Positions 26,860 to 34,874 of a DNA stretch of 43,619 nucleotides are shown piece after piece. How positions within the stretch are numbered: position 1 is the stretch's first letter; each line of letters starts with the position of its first letter. The translations under genes were made by a program, and so were the position numbers. Source of the stretch: Acinetobacter sp. ANC 4862 (lineage in GTDB: Bacteria; Pseudomonadota; Gammaproteobacteria; Pseudomonadales; Moraxellaceae); contig NZ_SJXH01000023.1 of NCBI RefSeq assembly GCF_004336635.1, positions 9,774 through 53,392 of the forward strand. The letters run 5' to 3'. The notes under the pieces were generated by a model that worked only from the letters and a program-made list of their open reading frames with translations, had not been told where the DNA came from and searched no databases.

Positions 26860-27762
26860 ATGTCAAATGCTCCTTCCTGGTTTAAAGCCAAAGCCCCACA
26901 ACTTGCCTTAATTTTGATTACCATGATTTGGGGTGGATCATTCCTTACCGTGCAATACGGCTTAAATTTTGCCAGCCCGATGTTTTTTGTCGGCTATCGT
27001 TTTGCTGCAGCGATGTTATTTGTCTGTCTTTTTTCCTGGAAAGATTTAAGCGGTATAAATCTGAAAGAAATTGCTGCAGGTGCGTTGATTGGCCTGGTGA
27101 TTGCCATTGGCTATGGTACGCAGACGATTGGATTGAAAACCATCAGTAGCAGTGAATCGGCTTTTTTAACTGCATTATATGTGCCTCTAGTGCCGATTTT
27201 ATTATGGCTGTTGTTTCGTAAAATGCCACAAATCATGACTTGGTGCGGTGCAGGTTTAGCCTTTCTCGGTTTAGTGTTTTTAACCGGCAATGGCTTTGGT
27301 CAAATCCAGCTGAACTTTGGACAGCTGATTACTATTCTCGGTTCAATCGCCATCGCCCTTGAAATTATTCTGATTGGTTTCTTTGCAGGTAAAGTCAATG
27401 TTCGCCGTGTGACGGTGATTCAACTAGGATTTGCCTCGTTTTTTGCCTTTTGTATGATGCCTGTGGCCGGTGAAACATGGAATCCAGTATTTTCATGGCC
27501 ACTTATTATCATTCTCTGTGGACTGGGATTGGCCAGTGCAGCCATTCAACTGGTGATGAACTGGGCACAGCGCGAGGTTGCCCCTTCACAAGCGGCAATC
27601 ATTTATTCAGGTGAACCGGTTTGGGCAGCATTGATTGGTCGTATCGCAGGTGAACGTTTACCCTTACTTGCCATACTTGGCGGTGCTTTAGTGGTATTGG
27701 GTGTGATTGTAAGTGAATGGAAACCGAAATTTTTAAAGAAAAATAAAGAAGTGAATCCTTAA
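26860..27762 (+). CDS. EamA-family (DMT superfamily) transporter
   Basis: The 300-residue inner-membrane protein has about ten hydrophobic helices in two EamA repeats. The first begins 'LALILITMIWGGSFLTVQYGL' and the second around residue 155. The conserved 'SSSESAFLTALYVPLVPIL' and 'APSQAAIIYSGEPVWAALIG' segments are the proline/glycine-containing ends of each repeat. DMT members export amino acids or metabolites, and the substrate cannot be inferred here. A Lys-rich tail ends the protein. Confidence 0.9.
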   Translation: MSNAPSWFKAKAPQLALILITMIWGGSFLTVQYGLNFASPMFFVGYRFAAAMLFVCLFSWKDLSGINLKEIAAGALIGLVIAIGYGTQTIGLKTISSSESAFLTALYVPLVPILLWLLFRKMPQIMTWCGAGLAFLGLVFLTGNGFGQIQLNFGQLITILGSIAIALEIILIGFFAGKVNVRRVTVIQLGFASFFAFCMMPVAGETWNPVFSWPLIIILCGLGLASAAIQLVMNWAQREVAPSQAAIIYSGEPVWAALIGRIAGERLPLLAILGGALVVLGVIVSEWKPKFLKKNKEVNP

Positions 27763-27784
27763 AAATTTAATTACTCTCTATAAT

Positions 27785-27816
27785 CCTCACCCTAGCCCTC
27801 TCCCATAGGGAGAGGG
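27785..27816. repeat. REP-like palindrome (CCCTCTCCC/GGGAGAGGG)
   Basis: A 9-bp perfect stem (27796-27804 with 27808-27816) preceded by CCTCACCCTAG. The same type of GGGAGAGGG element is a common intergenic repeat in gammaproteobacteria, usually found in multiple copies. One copy is seen in this window. Confidence 0.75.
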
Positions 27817-27896
27817 AACAAACTAAATTAGGCGATAAAAAACAATGTTCTGCAAGTGAGAAGTAAGCTACCCATTTTTAAAACGATGTTATTTAT

Positions 27897-27924
27897 AAAA
27901 AAGCAGCTTTACGCTGCCTTTTTA
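27897..27924. terminator. Bidirectional terminator between the EamA gene and the small membrane-protein gene
   Basis: Stem GCAGC-TTTAC-GCTGC flanked by A-run on the left and T-run on the right. It lies 14 bp after the end of the convergent 27938-28330 gene. Confidence 0.82.
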
Positions 27925-27937
27925 TGATCAAACATTG

Positions 27938-28330
27938 TTATTGATACATTGGCTCATTATCATTCAAGCGAACAATGCCTTTGATGGCACGATAGACAAT
28001 CCAGATCCAGGAAATCCCAATAACACTTAGACAGAACGTAGTTGCAATAAGTGCCACACCCGCGAAAAGATCAGTATTTTCACCCGTAAAAAATAAGAAA
28101 AAGAACGGAATAAAAGCGATAATATTCCAGAATAAATACCACCAGAAGGTCCGAATTTGCCAAGTAAAATGGCTTTCAAAAATAGAGCCGCGTACATCGC
28201 TGCGTTTGACATAATTAATGATTAATGCAATGACCGCAAGTAAGCCACCTGAAAAAATAGCAATAATATAAAGGATATAAAGAACTAAAGTTAGGGTACG
28301 ATTGGAATCTTGATCGATAGAATAATTCAT
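27938..28330 (-). CDS. Small membrane protein, DUF4870-like
   Basis: The 130-residue protein has three or four hydrophobic segments (about 13-38, 64-82, 92-115). 'HFTWQIRTFWWYLFWNIIAF' and the final 'YRAIKGIVRLNDNEPM' are typical of the DUF4870 / YidH-type small membrane proteins, whose function is unknown. I start at the ATG 28328-28330, preceded by AAAGG; an in-frame codon 24 bases earlier has no ribosome-binding site. The cold-shock/DUF1294 gene lies 30 bp upstream on the same strand, so the two are probably one operon. Confidence 0.82.
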   Translation of the reverse strand: MNYSIDQDSNRTLTLVLYILYIIAIFSGGLLAVIALIINYVKRSDVRGSIFESHFTWQIRTFWWYLFWNIIAFIPFFFLFFTGENTDLFAGVALIATTFCLSVIGISWIWIVYRAIKGIVRLNDNEPMYQ

Positions 28331-28360
28331 TGTTATACCTTTTAAAGTAAGCATTCTCCT

Positions 28361-28984
28361 TTAAAATTTAATGACATTTAAAGGAGAAATTAGCCATAAA
28401 ATCAAAAGAATGTTTAAGGCTATAGTACAAAAATAAATCTTTCTAAATGGTTGTTTTTGTGTTTTATGGCGCATTTTCTCCTGTGCCAGCCATGCTGTAG
28501 GCCAGCCCCCAAGAAAGGATAAAATATGTAAGGTTTGTTCAGGCACACGGCGATTGCCCAGCAGAGCTGCCTCTTTATCTTGGGCATACATCCAGTAAGT
28601 CAGGGCATTAATAATGCTGATAAACAGCAACACCATTCCACTCAACATTCCCAATAGGGTGAAAACAGCTAAAGCCAAAATATAACCCACACAGGCGATT
28701 TGCATGGGTTTTAATTTTTGTTGTTGTACATTTAAATTTTTCGGTTTGGGCAATATTTTTTGTGTTTGCGATGCTTTGAGATACATCACCTGTTGTGCAC
28801 GGAAACGCCCGTCCCCATCCAGTAATACCGTGTATTCAAGTGCACAACCAATAATAGGACGTGGACCTTGACGGGCAAAATCCTTAATGTGTAAAAACAC
28901 GCGATCTTTCGAGGCATCATTCGGTTGAATAAACCCATAACCTTTATCATCAAACCATTCGACTAATCGCCCCTGATCGCGCAT
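28361..28984 (-). CDS. Cold-shock domain fused to a DUF1294 membrane domain
   Basis: The 207-residue protein begins with a cold-shock nucleic-acid-binding domain (residues 1 to about 68: 'GRLVEWFDDKGYGFIQPND', 'VFLHIKDF'). A short linker and four hydrophobic helices follow, with 'ALLGNRRVPEQTLHILSFLGGWPTAW', the DUF1294 signature. This tethers an RNA- or DNA-binding domain to the inner membrane. The fusion is known in many proteobacteria, but its job is not. It probably shares transcription with the downstream DUF4870-like gene. Confidence 0.9.
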   Translation of the reverse strand: MRDQGRLVEWFDDKGYGFIQPNDASKDRVFLHIKDFARQGPRPIIGCALEYTVLLDGDGRFRAQQVMYLKASQTQKILPKPKNLNVQQQKLKPMQIACVGYILALAVFTLLGMLSGMVLLFISIINALTYWMYAQDKEAALLGNRRVPEQTLHILSFLGGWPTAWLAQEKMRHKTQKQPFRKIYFCTIALNILLILWLISPLNVIKF

Positions 28985-28999
28985 TTTTATTTCCTATTT

Positions 29000-29950
29000 T
29001 TAAGCAGTCACAAATTTTAGTCTCTCTACCAGCATATTACGCATCTCTTGTGGATTTTTCTGCAAAATATCATCTCCAGTACGTCCCTGCTGTGCATTTT
29101 TTTGTGCAACTTGTAAACGCATCAGCCAAAACCGAGCTGCTGCCATCGCCAAATATAGCTCTAAACAGGCTTTTTCATCAGTCGTTAATGGACGTACGGT
29201 TTCATACGCTTCCAAGAAAACTTGTGCCTTAACTTCGTTTAAATGCACGTCTGGATATTCGGTACAAAAGTCATTTAAAGTAATGGCGATATCAAACAGA
29301 AACTCATCTTTATTCAGTTCGTAAAAATCCAGAATACCTTTTAATTCGTTACCTTCAAACAAGGTATTGTCGCGAAATAAGTCTGAATGAATAAAACCTT
29401 TAGGACGGTTGGGATAGACCGCAGTTAAAGCCTCATACAGACCCAGAACTTCACTCAATAAAATAGCATCCGCAGGATTTAAAGTCGGTTTTAATTCTTT
29501 AGCGACTTGTAACCAATAATCATGATTACGATACTCTGCACGTTCTAAAGGAAAATCTTGTAATGCGATATGCATTTTCGCCTGGGCAATGGCAATCGCT
29601 TGTGCTTGTTCCACAGTCGATGGCATCGGGTGTTGACCGATCATGCGTGGTGCAATTTGAGCAGGCTTATTTTTTAGAGTATGGATAGCTTTACCCGCAT
29701 AATTTAACGGCACGGGTACTGCTAAACCATATTTGCCTAAATGCTCAAGTACTGGAACCAATTCCCCTGCGCCTTGCTCATCCATCTCTTCAAATATAGT
29801 GAGTACATACTGCGTAGCATTTTCACAAACTAAAAAATAGTTTGTATTCTGAATACCTCCTTGAATTGGAATCAGGTCAATCACCTCTAATCCATAAGGT
29901 GCTGCAAAAGCCTGAACTTCCTGTAAAGTCAAAGTGGTATAAACCGACAT
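29000..29950 (-). CDS. thrB: Homoserine kinase (ThrB, aminoglycoside-phosphotransferase fold)
   Basis: It phosphorylates homoserine in threonine synthesis. The 316-residue protein belongs to the protein-kinase-like type found in Pseudomonas and Acinetobacter, not the GHMP type of E. coli. 'VYTTLTLQEVQAFAAPYGL', 'GGIQNTNYFL', the catalytic 'FIHSDLFRDNTLF' and the metal-binding 'GILDFYELNKDEFLFDIA' are intact. I start at the ATG 29948-29950; the longer frame has no family similarity in its first 19 residues and would run into the hisF leader. It is divergent from hisF across about 110 bp. Confidence 0.93.
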   Translation of the reverse strand: MSVYTTLTLQEVQAFAAPYGLEVIDLIPIQGGIQNTNYFLVCENATQYVLTIFEEMDEQGAGELVPVLEHLGKYGLAVPVPLNYAGKAIHTLKNKPAQIAPRMIGQHPMPSTVEQAQAIAIAQAKMHIALQDFPLERAEYRNHDYWLQVAKELKPTLNPADAILLSEVLGLYEALTAVYPNRPKGFIHSDLFRDNTLFEGNELKGILDFYELNKDEFLFDIAITLNDFCTEYPDVHLNEVKAQVFLEAYETVRPLTTDEKACLELYLAMAAARFWLMRLQVAQKNAQQGRTGDDILQKNPQEMRNMLVERLKFVTA

Positions 29951-30005
29951 AGAAAACCTGCAAAAAAACTTACATAATTTTGATAGAATACCTTCTCCAA
30001 CTACC

Positions 30006-30030
30006 AAGGTGTAGCACCTTCGTGGCGAAG
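30006..30030. promoter_or_regulatory. Overlapping small palindromes in the thrB-hisF divergent region
   Basis: AAGGTG-TAG-CACCTT is followed directly, sharing three bases, by CTTCG-TGG-CGAAG. They lie 34 bases before the hisF start and could form alternative hairpins in the hisF leader. They may instead be another remnant of the hairpin repeat family. No regulator is suggested by the sequence itself. Confidence 0.4.
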
Positions 30031-30063
30031 TTTCATAATCGGCTGTTATTTTTGGAAAAAATT

Positions 30064-30822
30064 ATGCTTGCTAAACGTATTATTCCTTGCCTTGACGTAG
30101 ATAATGGTCGAGTGGTGAAAGGTGTGCAATTCCTTGATATTCGTGATGCAGGCGACCCGGTTGAAGTTGCACGTCGCTATAACGAACAAGGTGCCGATGA
30201 AATTACCTTCTTAGATATTACTGCAACCTCGAGCGGCCGTGACACCACTTACCGTACTGTTGAACGTATGGCAGAAAGTGTATTCGTTCCCTTAACCGTA
30301 GGTGGCGGTGTGCGTAAAGTTGAGGATATTCGCTCATTACTCAATGCAGGTGCCGATAAAGTCAGCATTAACTCGGCTGCGGTATTTAATCCAGAATTTG
30401 TACAAGAAGCATCGCAACGCTTTGGGGCACAATGTATTGTGGTCGCCATTGATGCGAAAAAAACCGGTGAAAATAAATGGGAAATTTTCACTCACGGTGG
30501 TCGTAAACCTACCGGTATTGATGCCATTGAATGGGCTGTAAAAATGGCTGAATATGGCGCAGGTGAACTGCTGATTACCTCTATGGATGCGGATGGTACC
30601 AAATCGGGTTACGACCTCAAATTAATGCGTCAAATCAATGATCGCGTAAATATTCCGACCATTGCTTCGGGTGGTGTCGGCTGTTTACAACATTTAGCGG
30701 ATGGAATTTTAATTGGCGGTGCAGATGCAGTTTTGGCAGCGTCTATTTTCCACTTTGGTCAATACACCATTCCTGAAGCAAAACAATATCTCGCAGCACA
30801 AGGCATTGAAATGCGTCTTTAA
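30064..30822 (+). CDS. hisF: Imidazole glycerol phosphate synthase, cyclase subunit
   Basis: HisF uses ammonia delivered by HisH to form imidazole-glycerol phosphate and AICAR. The 252-residue barrel has catalytic Asp11 ('[15 protein letters not shown]') and Asp130 ('IVVAIDAKK'), and phosphate loops 'LTVGGGVR' and 'IASGGVG'. I start at the ATG 30064, the exact family start. It is separated from hisBH/hisA by five unrelated genes yet points the same way, so it is transcribed on its own from the region divergent to thrB. Confidence 0.97.
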   Translation: MLAKRIIPCLDVDNGRVVKGVQFLDIRDAGDPVEVARRYNEQGADEITFLDITATSSGRDTTYRTVERMAESVFVPLTVGGGVRKVEDIRSLLNAGADKVSINSAAVFNPEFVQEASQRFGAQCIVVAIDAKKTGENKWEIFTHGGRKPTGIDAIEWAVKMAEYGAGELLITSMDADGTKSGYDLKLMRQINDRVNIPTIASGGVGCLQHLADGILIGGADAVLAASIFHFGQYTIPEAKQYLAAQGIEMRL

Positions 30823-30843
30823 TTTTTTGATGTGATCAAGCTT

Positions 30844-30874
30844 AAAAAGGGTGTTTTAATAACACCCTTTTTTT
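30844..30874 (+). terminator. hisF terminator
   Basis: An 11-bp stem AAAAGGGTGTT/AACACCCTTTT with a 5-base loop and a T-run, 22 bases past the stop. Confidence 0.92.
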
Positions 30875-30905
30875 ATTTTAATAAAGCCAAAATAAAAATT
30901 AAGAT

Positions 30906-30970
30906 AAAAAAAAGGAGTCTTAGAGACTCCCTATAAACCAAGAAAACTACAGCGCGTGGTTTCTTGCAAC
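30906..30970 (-). repeat. Minus-strand relative of the 7.1-kb hairpin/terminator repeat
   Basis: Read on the minus strand, it starts GCAAGAAACCACGCGC, continues TGTAGTTTTCTTGG and ends in a terminator with stem GGAGTCT/AGACTCC and eight T residues. The order CAAGA, GCGC, GTAGTTT, terminator is that of the array at 7109-7575, and the stem resembles array copy 3. No gene precedes it on the minus strand for over 200 bp, so it may be a free-standing small RNA. Confidence 0.6.
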
Positions 30971-31054
30971 ATAAAACAAAAGATATATACACTGACCAGG
31001 TCAAGTTTGCTTACAACTTAACGATGCAGCAAATATAGAATAAAAAGGCATTGG

Positions 31055-31099
31055 AATATTGACCATCAATGCCAAAAATATTGACAATTTACGACATGA
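31055..31099 (+). promoter_or_regulatory. Copy A of a 45-bp repeat with two ATTGACN half-sites
   Basis: ATTGACCAT and ATTGACAATTTACGACA are separated so that the two ATTGAC units start 22 bp apart, two helical turns. Copy B upstream of the AraC-type gene has the same units and exactly the same spacing. Copy A lies past the 3' end of the hydroxylase gene, where no promoter is needed by any gene seen here. Confidence 0.65.
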
Positions 31100-31184
31100 C
31101 TTTAAAAGTCAGTATTGATCGTCCATTTAAAATCAAAAGATTAGTTTAAACTCGCTAAAATTAAAACCATAAACGCTCGATCCT

Positions 31185-31796
31185 TTATTTCTCAACCGAT
31201 AATGGAGGCACTTTTTCTACCCATTTTGCAGGAAAGTAAGTCTCTGCCACAAAATTCAATACCTTTGAAATAGGTTGAGGCAATGCAATGCCCAGCGGAT
31301 TCTGTTCTTGCAAATCTTTTGATGAAATCACCCGGGTTCCGAGCACATAGTCAAACCAAGGCTTGGTCACACACCAGTTGGCATCCTGATTAGAATTCAT
31401 ATGATGATCATAATGCCAGGGAATTTTTTTCATTGCCCAGTCTGGCTCTAAATGGGCACGGCGATGAATATAATAATAATTACAGGCACTATAGACTGCG
31501 GCGAAAGCCATGCCTTTCGAGACAGGATAAAACATTAAACTGGTGCTCGTCGCCACTACTGCCAGAGAAACGATTTCATTTTTAGTGCGCCAGTTTGAAA
31601 TGCCTTCGACATAGCCATGATCATGAAATGCCGTTTTACGAACTTCACGATGATGTTCCCAATGTGATTTCATACTTTCAGGTACAGGGCTATAACGCGG
31701 CTTTCCAGTACGATGCGTACCATGCAAAATATATTTATGTGCAATCCATTCAAAGCCATTGGCCACCACCAATCCAACCAAAAAACCTTTCCACAT
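31185..31796 (-). CDS. Histidine-box fatty-acid hydroxylase / sterol desaturase family protein
   Basis: The 203-residue membrane protein has the di-iron histidine boxes of the family: H20xxxxH25, H45xxHH49, H111xxxH115 and H128xxHH132 ('HYDHH'). Hydrophobic segments lie at about 3-18 and 75-105. Such enzymes hydroxylate or desaturate fatty acids, sterols or carotenoids in the membrane with oxygen. The short length resembles bacterial fatty-acid hydroxylases. It is divergent from an AraC-type regulator, with the putative operator copy B between them, so it is the likely target of that regulator. Confidence 0.88.
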   Translation of the reverse strand: MWKGFLVGLVVANGFEWIAHKYILHGTHRTGKPRYSPVPESMKSHWEHHREVRKTAFHDHGYVEGISNWRTKNEIVSLAVVATSTSLMFYPVSKGMAFAAVYSACNYYYIHRRAHLEPDWAMKKIPWHYDHHMNSNQDANWCVTKPWFDYVLGTRVISSKDLQEQNPLGIALPQPISKVLNFVAETYFPAKWVEKVPPLSVEK

Positions 31797-31843
31797 ATCA
31801 GTTCTCCTTCAATTGTATTGAATATAGACAATGAACTGTGCTA

Positions 31844-31888
31844 AATATTGACCATAATATAAAACTTCATTGACAAATTACGACAATA
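31844..31888 (+). promoter_or_regulatory. Copy B of the 45-bp repeat, between the hydroxylase and AraC-type genes
   Basis: It contains the same ATTGACCAT and ATTGACAAATTACGACA units, 22 bp apart, as copy A at 31055-31099; only the 13-base spacer differs strongly. It ends 11 bases before the regulator ATG. Direct repeats two turns apart are the usual layout of AraC-family operators, so binding by the adjacent regulator is the simplest reading. Confidence 0.68.
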
Positions 31889-31899
31889 AAAAGATCAAT

Positions 31900-32901
31900 A
31901 TGCAGCAACTCAAGGATTACACAGGCTCCGTTTACGGGGGACTTGGACATTTACTTTATGCCTATAGCCAGGCTAAAGGCATAACTATTTCTAAAAAACT
32001 GGAACAAATTCAAAACTTGGAACGTTTTGAATTCGGTGTTTGGCGTGACTTACTGACGGATATGCAACAGCATATTCAAGTGCCTGCACTGGGCTTGGAT
32101 ATTGCCGAATTTGTACAACCCAAACATCTCGGTATCCTTGCTTATATTGCGCTGTCCTGTAATACCTTGGGGGAAATGTTACAACGTTATCATGATTTTC
32201 ACCGCTTGATTTACGATGGCAGTGCTTTACATGTCAATATGCGGGGTGACTATTTAACCATTGGTTGGGGGGATATTCCCTTTCATATGACCACCCAACT
32301 CACCCATGAAATTTCGATCGCCTTGCTGTTTCAGTTTGTGAAACACTTCATGGAATTTGATGATATTCACTTGCATGAGGTTCATTTTGTTCATCCGGCA
32401 CCGAAAAATATCGCGCTATATGAGCAATATTTCCGTTGTAAAGTTCGCTTTTCACAACCGGTTGCACAAATTGTTGTGCCTGTTTACGAGCTTGCAAGAC
32501 CTTTTCAGCAAGGTGACCAAACCCTGCAACATCTGCTGATGCAGCAAGCTCAAGCGCTGTTGGACAAGCTTCCCAATTCCACCCAACTGGATCAACGTCT
32601 ACAACAGGCAATTTTAACCGGCTTACAAAAAAACCTGTATCAAATCGAACCCATTGCCCAGCAATTAAACATGTCGGTACGCCAGCTACAACGCCATTTA
32701 CAACAACAAGGCACAAGCTATCAACAGCGCATGCAAGAAGTTCGACATCTGCTAGCAGAACAATATTTAAAAGATCCGCATTTAAGCCTGCAAGACATTG
32801 CTTTATTGCTGAGTTATTCTGAACAAAGTGCTTTCCAACGCGCCTTTAAACAGTGGACTGGCTCTACACCACAACAATGGAGACAACAACAATATTGCTA
32901 A
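31900..32901 (+). CDS. AraC-family transcriptional regulator
   Basis: The 333-residue protein has an N-terminal 'Arabinose_bd'-type ligand domain (residues about 20-210, '[32 protein letters not shown]'). A C-terminal AraC double helix-turn-helix follows ('[27 protein letters not shown]', '[33 protein letters not shown]'). This subgroup includes OruR and other regulators of lipid or amino-acid catabolism. I start at the ATG 31900; the longer frame would need a TTG. It is divergent from the hydroxylase gene, and the duplicated 45-bp element lies in the shared control region. Confidence 0.92.
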   Translation: MQQLKDYTGSVYGGLGHLLYAYSQAKGITISKKLEQIQNLERFEFGVWRDLLTDMQQHIQVPALGLDIAEFVQPKHLGILAYIALSCNTLGEMLQRYHDFHRLIYDGSALHVNMRGDYLTIGWGDIPFHMTTQLTHEISIALLFQFVKHFMEFDDIHLHEVHFVHPAPKNIALYEQYFRCKVRFSQPVAQIVVPVYELARPFQQGDQTLQHLLMQQAQALLDKLPNSTQLDQRLQQAILTGLQKNLYQIEPIAQQLNMSVRQLQRHLQQQGTSYQQRMQEVRHLLAEQYLKDPHLSLQDIALLLSYSEQSAFQRAFKQWTGSTPQQWRQQQYC

Positions 32902-32927
32902 AATCTAATCCCGGTCATACTAGTGCC

Positions 32928-33116
32928 ATGTCTCTTCATCCTGTTGGGATTGAGAAATGTTCAATTACTTCGGTTAATCCAGCACGGAGTACCGGCATTG
33001 CCTTCTTTGCGGAAACAGCTGTGTTAATTCAGCTTTGGCTATTCTGGGTAGCTCCGATTTTTGGTGCCATTGTTGGCGCGCTCATTTATAAAGTAGTGGC
33101 CTCGAAAAAAGAGTAA
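32928..33116 (+). pseudogene. Aquaporin (AqpZ-like) C-terminal remnant
   Basis: The 62-codon frame contains '[14 protein letters not shown]', the second NPA pore motif with the selectivity Arg, followed by '[21 protein letters not shown]', the last membrane helix of AqpZ. A full aquaporin needs about 230 residues and six helices. The first half and the first NPA motif are absent, and the residues before '[10 protein letters not shown]' do not match the family. It follows the AraC-type gene and is closed by a terminator. It may still be translated as a small membrane peptide but cannot form a normal channel. Confidence 0.8.
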
Positions 33117-33128
33117 AATATCACCCAT

Positions 33129-33157
33129 AAAAAAGCTCACATCAGGTGAGCTTTTTT
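33129..33157. terminator. Bidirectional terminator after the aquaporin remnant
   Basis: A 12-bp stem AAAAAAGCTCAC/GTGAGCTTTTTT, able to act on the plus strand and on the convergent 33193-33438 gene. Confidence 0.92.
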
Positions 33158-33192
33158 ATGTTCCATGTGGAACATTTTGTTTTTATAGCTAT

Positions 33193-33438
33193 TTATAAAA
33201 ATGGATTTTCAATTTCCTGTTCATCTTGACGATCAATTTTCTCCGGCAAATTGGGTTCGTTCTCTAAGGCACTGACCACATCATTTAAAAATGCCTGTAA
33301 AATCTTGGCAGCTTGCAAGCCAGCCTGGTCTTTAGTCAGCTGCAAATTGCCATAAATACTGACACAATCTTCTTGGTTTTCTAAAGTGAGGTCGTGAATA
33401 GCATGCGATTCGGTACCATTTACAAAAGGCTTGAACAT
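33193..33438 (-). CDS. Hypothetical small acidic protein (81 aa)
   Basis: I do not recognise the family. It is an acidic soluble protein with 'LENQEDCVSIYGNLQLTKDQAGLQAAKILQAFLNDVV', a strand-helix pattern, and a disordered acidic end 'DRQDEQEIENPFL'. There is no signal peptide. A GTGAGAA-type ribosome-binding sequence stands upstream of the ATG and a terminator downstream of the stop, which support a real single-gene unit. Confidence 0.7.
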   Translation of the reverse strand: MFKPFVNGTESHAIHDLTLENQEDCVSIYGNLQLTKDQAGLQAAKILQAFLNDVVSALENEPNLPEKIDRQDEQEIENPFL

Positions 33439-33468
33439 TGTATTCTCACTGATCTTTGTTGTTATTTA

Positions 33469-33498
33469 AAAGGTAGGATGATTTCCCTCATCCTACCT
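33469..33498 (-). terminator. Terminator of the endonuclease gene
   Basis: An 11-bp stem AGGTAGGATGA/TCATCCTACCT with a six-base loop, followed on the minus strand by TTTTAAAT. Confidence 0.85.
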
Positions 33499-33507
33499 AA
33501 AAAAGGC

Positions 33508-34620
33508 TTATTTCAACAACTGTAAAATGTACTGTAAAAGTCCTTCAATCAATTGTTTAACAATTGAATCTTGAGTATTTGAATCCATCGTTGGTGCCAC
33601 ATTCTTGTTCTCACCCGATGGTGTAGTCGTTGCAGACGAGCTTAGCGAGGAAGATTTAAACTGTTTCTGTAAAATGCTGAGTGCGTCTGCACTGACTTCT
33701 TCGGCACACTGGCTTTCTGCGTCCCAATGTGAATAGGCAATTTTCTGCGTTGCTTTGACCGCACTTGCCTTTAATGGCAAATTGTAAGTATTGCGCTTTT
33801 GGTCTTCTGTTAACTGAGGAAAAATATTAATTCCAGTGAGATCTTCCAATGCACATATACTGATCACATGCACTTTTGGTGCAGTATCTTTCAGGGTATT
33901 GTCGGCATAGTACACACCTGCAGCCCCTGTTTTTGGCATATAGATGGCTTTGTAGGTCGCTGTTGGAACAATGACACCTTTACCAATCGTTTTGAGTTTT
34001 TTCGCAGAATATACAGGCCCTGTGACCACATAAACTTCCTGCTTCTGCTTGGTCACAATCGCCCGCGTAGCTTCCTCTAACTCACGCCAGACCTGCTGAT
34101 TATTTTTAGGCGCTTGCGGCACCATATTGGCGAGAGAAAAACTGTCATATTGCGCAGCTTTAGTGGGCATATCTGCATTCGGTGCCATATGTCCGCGATC
34201 ATAACCTGATGCTTTATAATCCGCTAATGTCGCCTGATGTTCCACTTTGACTTTGGTTTCTTCATGAAAGCTATCTTCACGCGGAATTTTTTGACTTAAG
34301 CGTTGTGGAGTCAAGGCTTCTGCAACCCACAAAGGCGTTTTCGACACCCCCGAATACATTACATTGAAACCATTAAAACACAGTGGATAAGTATTTTTAT
34401 TGAGACTTTCTTTTGTTAAATAAGGTGGAATATCACGATAAAATTGATCTAAACAAGCCGAATTTGATGAAGATGGCAACGAAACAAATTGCTGGATTTT
34501 TTCTTGTCCAAACGCAATCGCAAAACTACTGGTCGCGACCAAACCTAAAATAATTTTTAAACTATTTTGATTTAAAAGTTGAACCCAGGATTTACTGGTT
34601 TTACGTTTCTTAATTGCCAT
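33508..34620 (-). CDS. DNA/RNA non-specific endonuclease (NUC1 family), membrane-anchored or secreted
   Basis: The 370-residue protein has the beta-beta-alpha-metal signature 'YDRGHMAPNADM' (catalytic His144) and the metal/catalytic region 'NNQQVWRELEEATR' (Asn174, Glu182), as in Serratia nuclease. A basic N-terminus precedes one hydrophobic segment (residues 21-38), suggesting export or a periplasmic anchor. The C-terminal about 70 residues include a Ser/Thr linker and an amphipathic tail. Start choice is uncertain: ATG at 34618-34620 or 34636-34638, neither with a good ribosome-binding site. Likely roles are nutrient scavenging or limiting incoming DNA. No immunity gene is adjacent. Confidence 0.85.
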   Translation of the reverse strand: MAIKKRKTSKSWVQLLNQNSLKIILGLVATSSFAIAFGQEKIQQFVSLPSSSNSACLDQFYRDIPPYLTKESLNKNTYPLCFNGFNVMYSGVSKTPLWVAEALTPQRLSQKIPREDSFHEETKVKVEHQATLADYKASGYDRGHMAPNADMPTKAAQYDSFSLANMVPQAPKNNQQVWRELEEATRAIVTKQKQEVYVVTGPVYSAKKLKTIGKGVIVPTATYKAIYMPKTGAAGVYYADNTLKDTAPKVHVISICALEDLTGINIFPQLTEDQKRNTYNLPLKASAVKATQKIAYSHWDAESQCAEEVSADALSILQKQFKSSSLSSSATTTPSGENKNVAPTMDSNTQDSIVKQLIEGLLQYILQLLK

Positions 34621-34874
34621 TTCTAGATAAACACTCATTTTCCATGAGCTTAACAAGCAGGGAAAATGAAGTATATGTAGCGAAAGTTGTTTGTTTAACA
34701 TTTAAGCAAAACATGGTTAACAAAAGCACAGTTGTTGTAACAGTATGTCTCATTTTCTAAAGCTTTTATAAAGACTCTTAATGGCTTTACGTATGTTTGA
34801 TTGAAAAACTGATCCTCATTATGACAAGGTAAAAATACGCAAGATTCGGAATTATTATTTCTACGGAGTATTTT

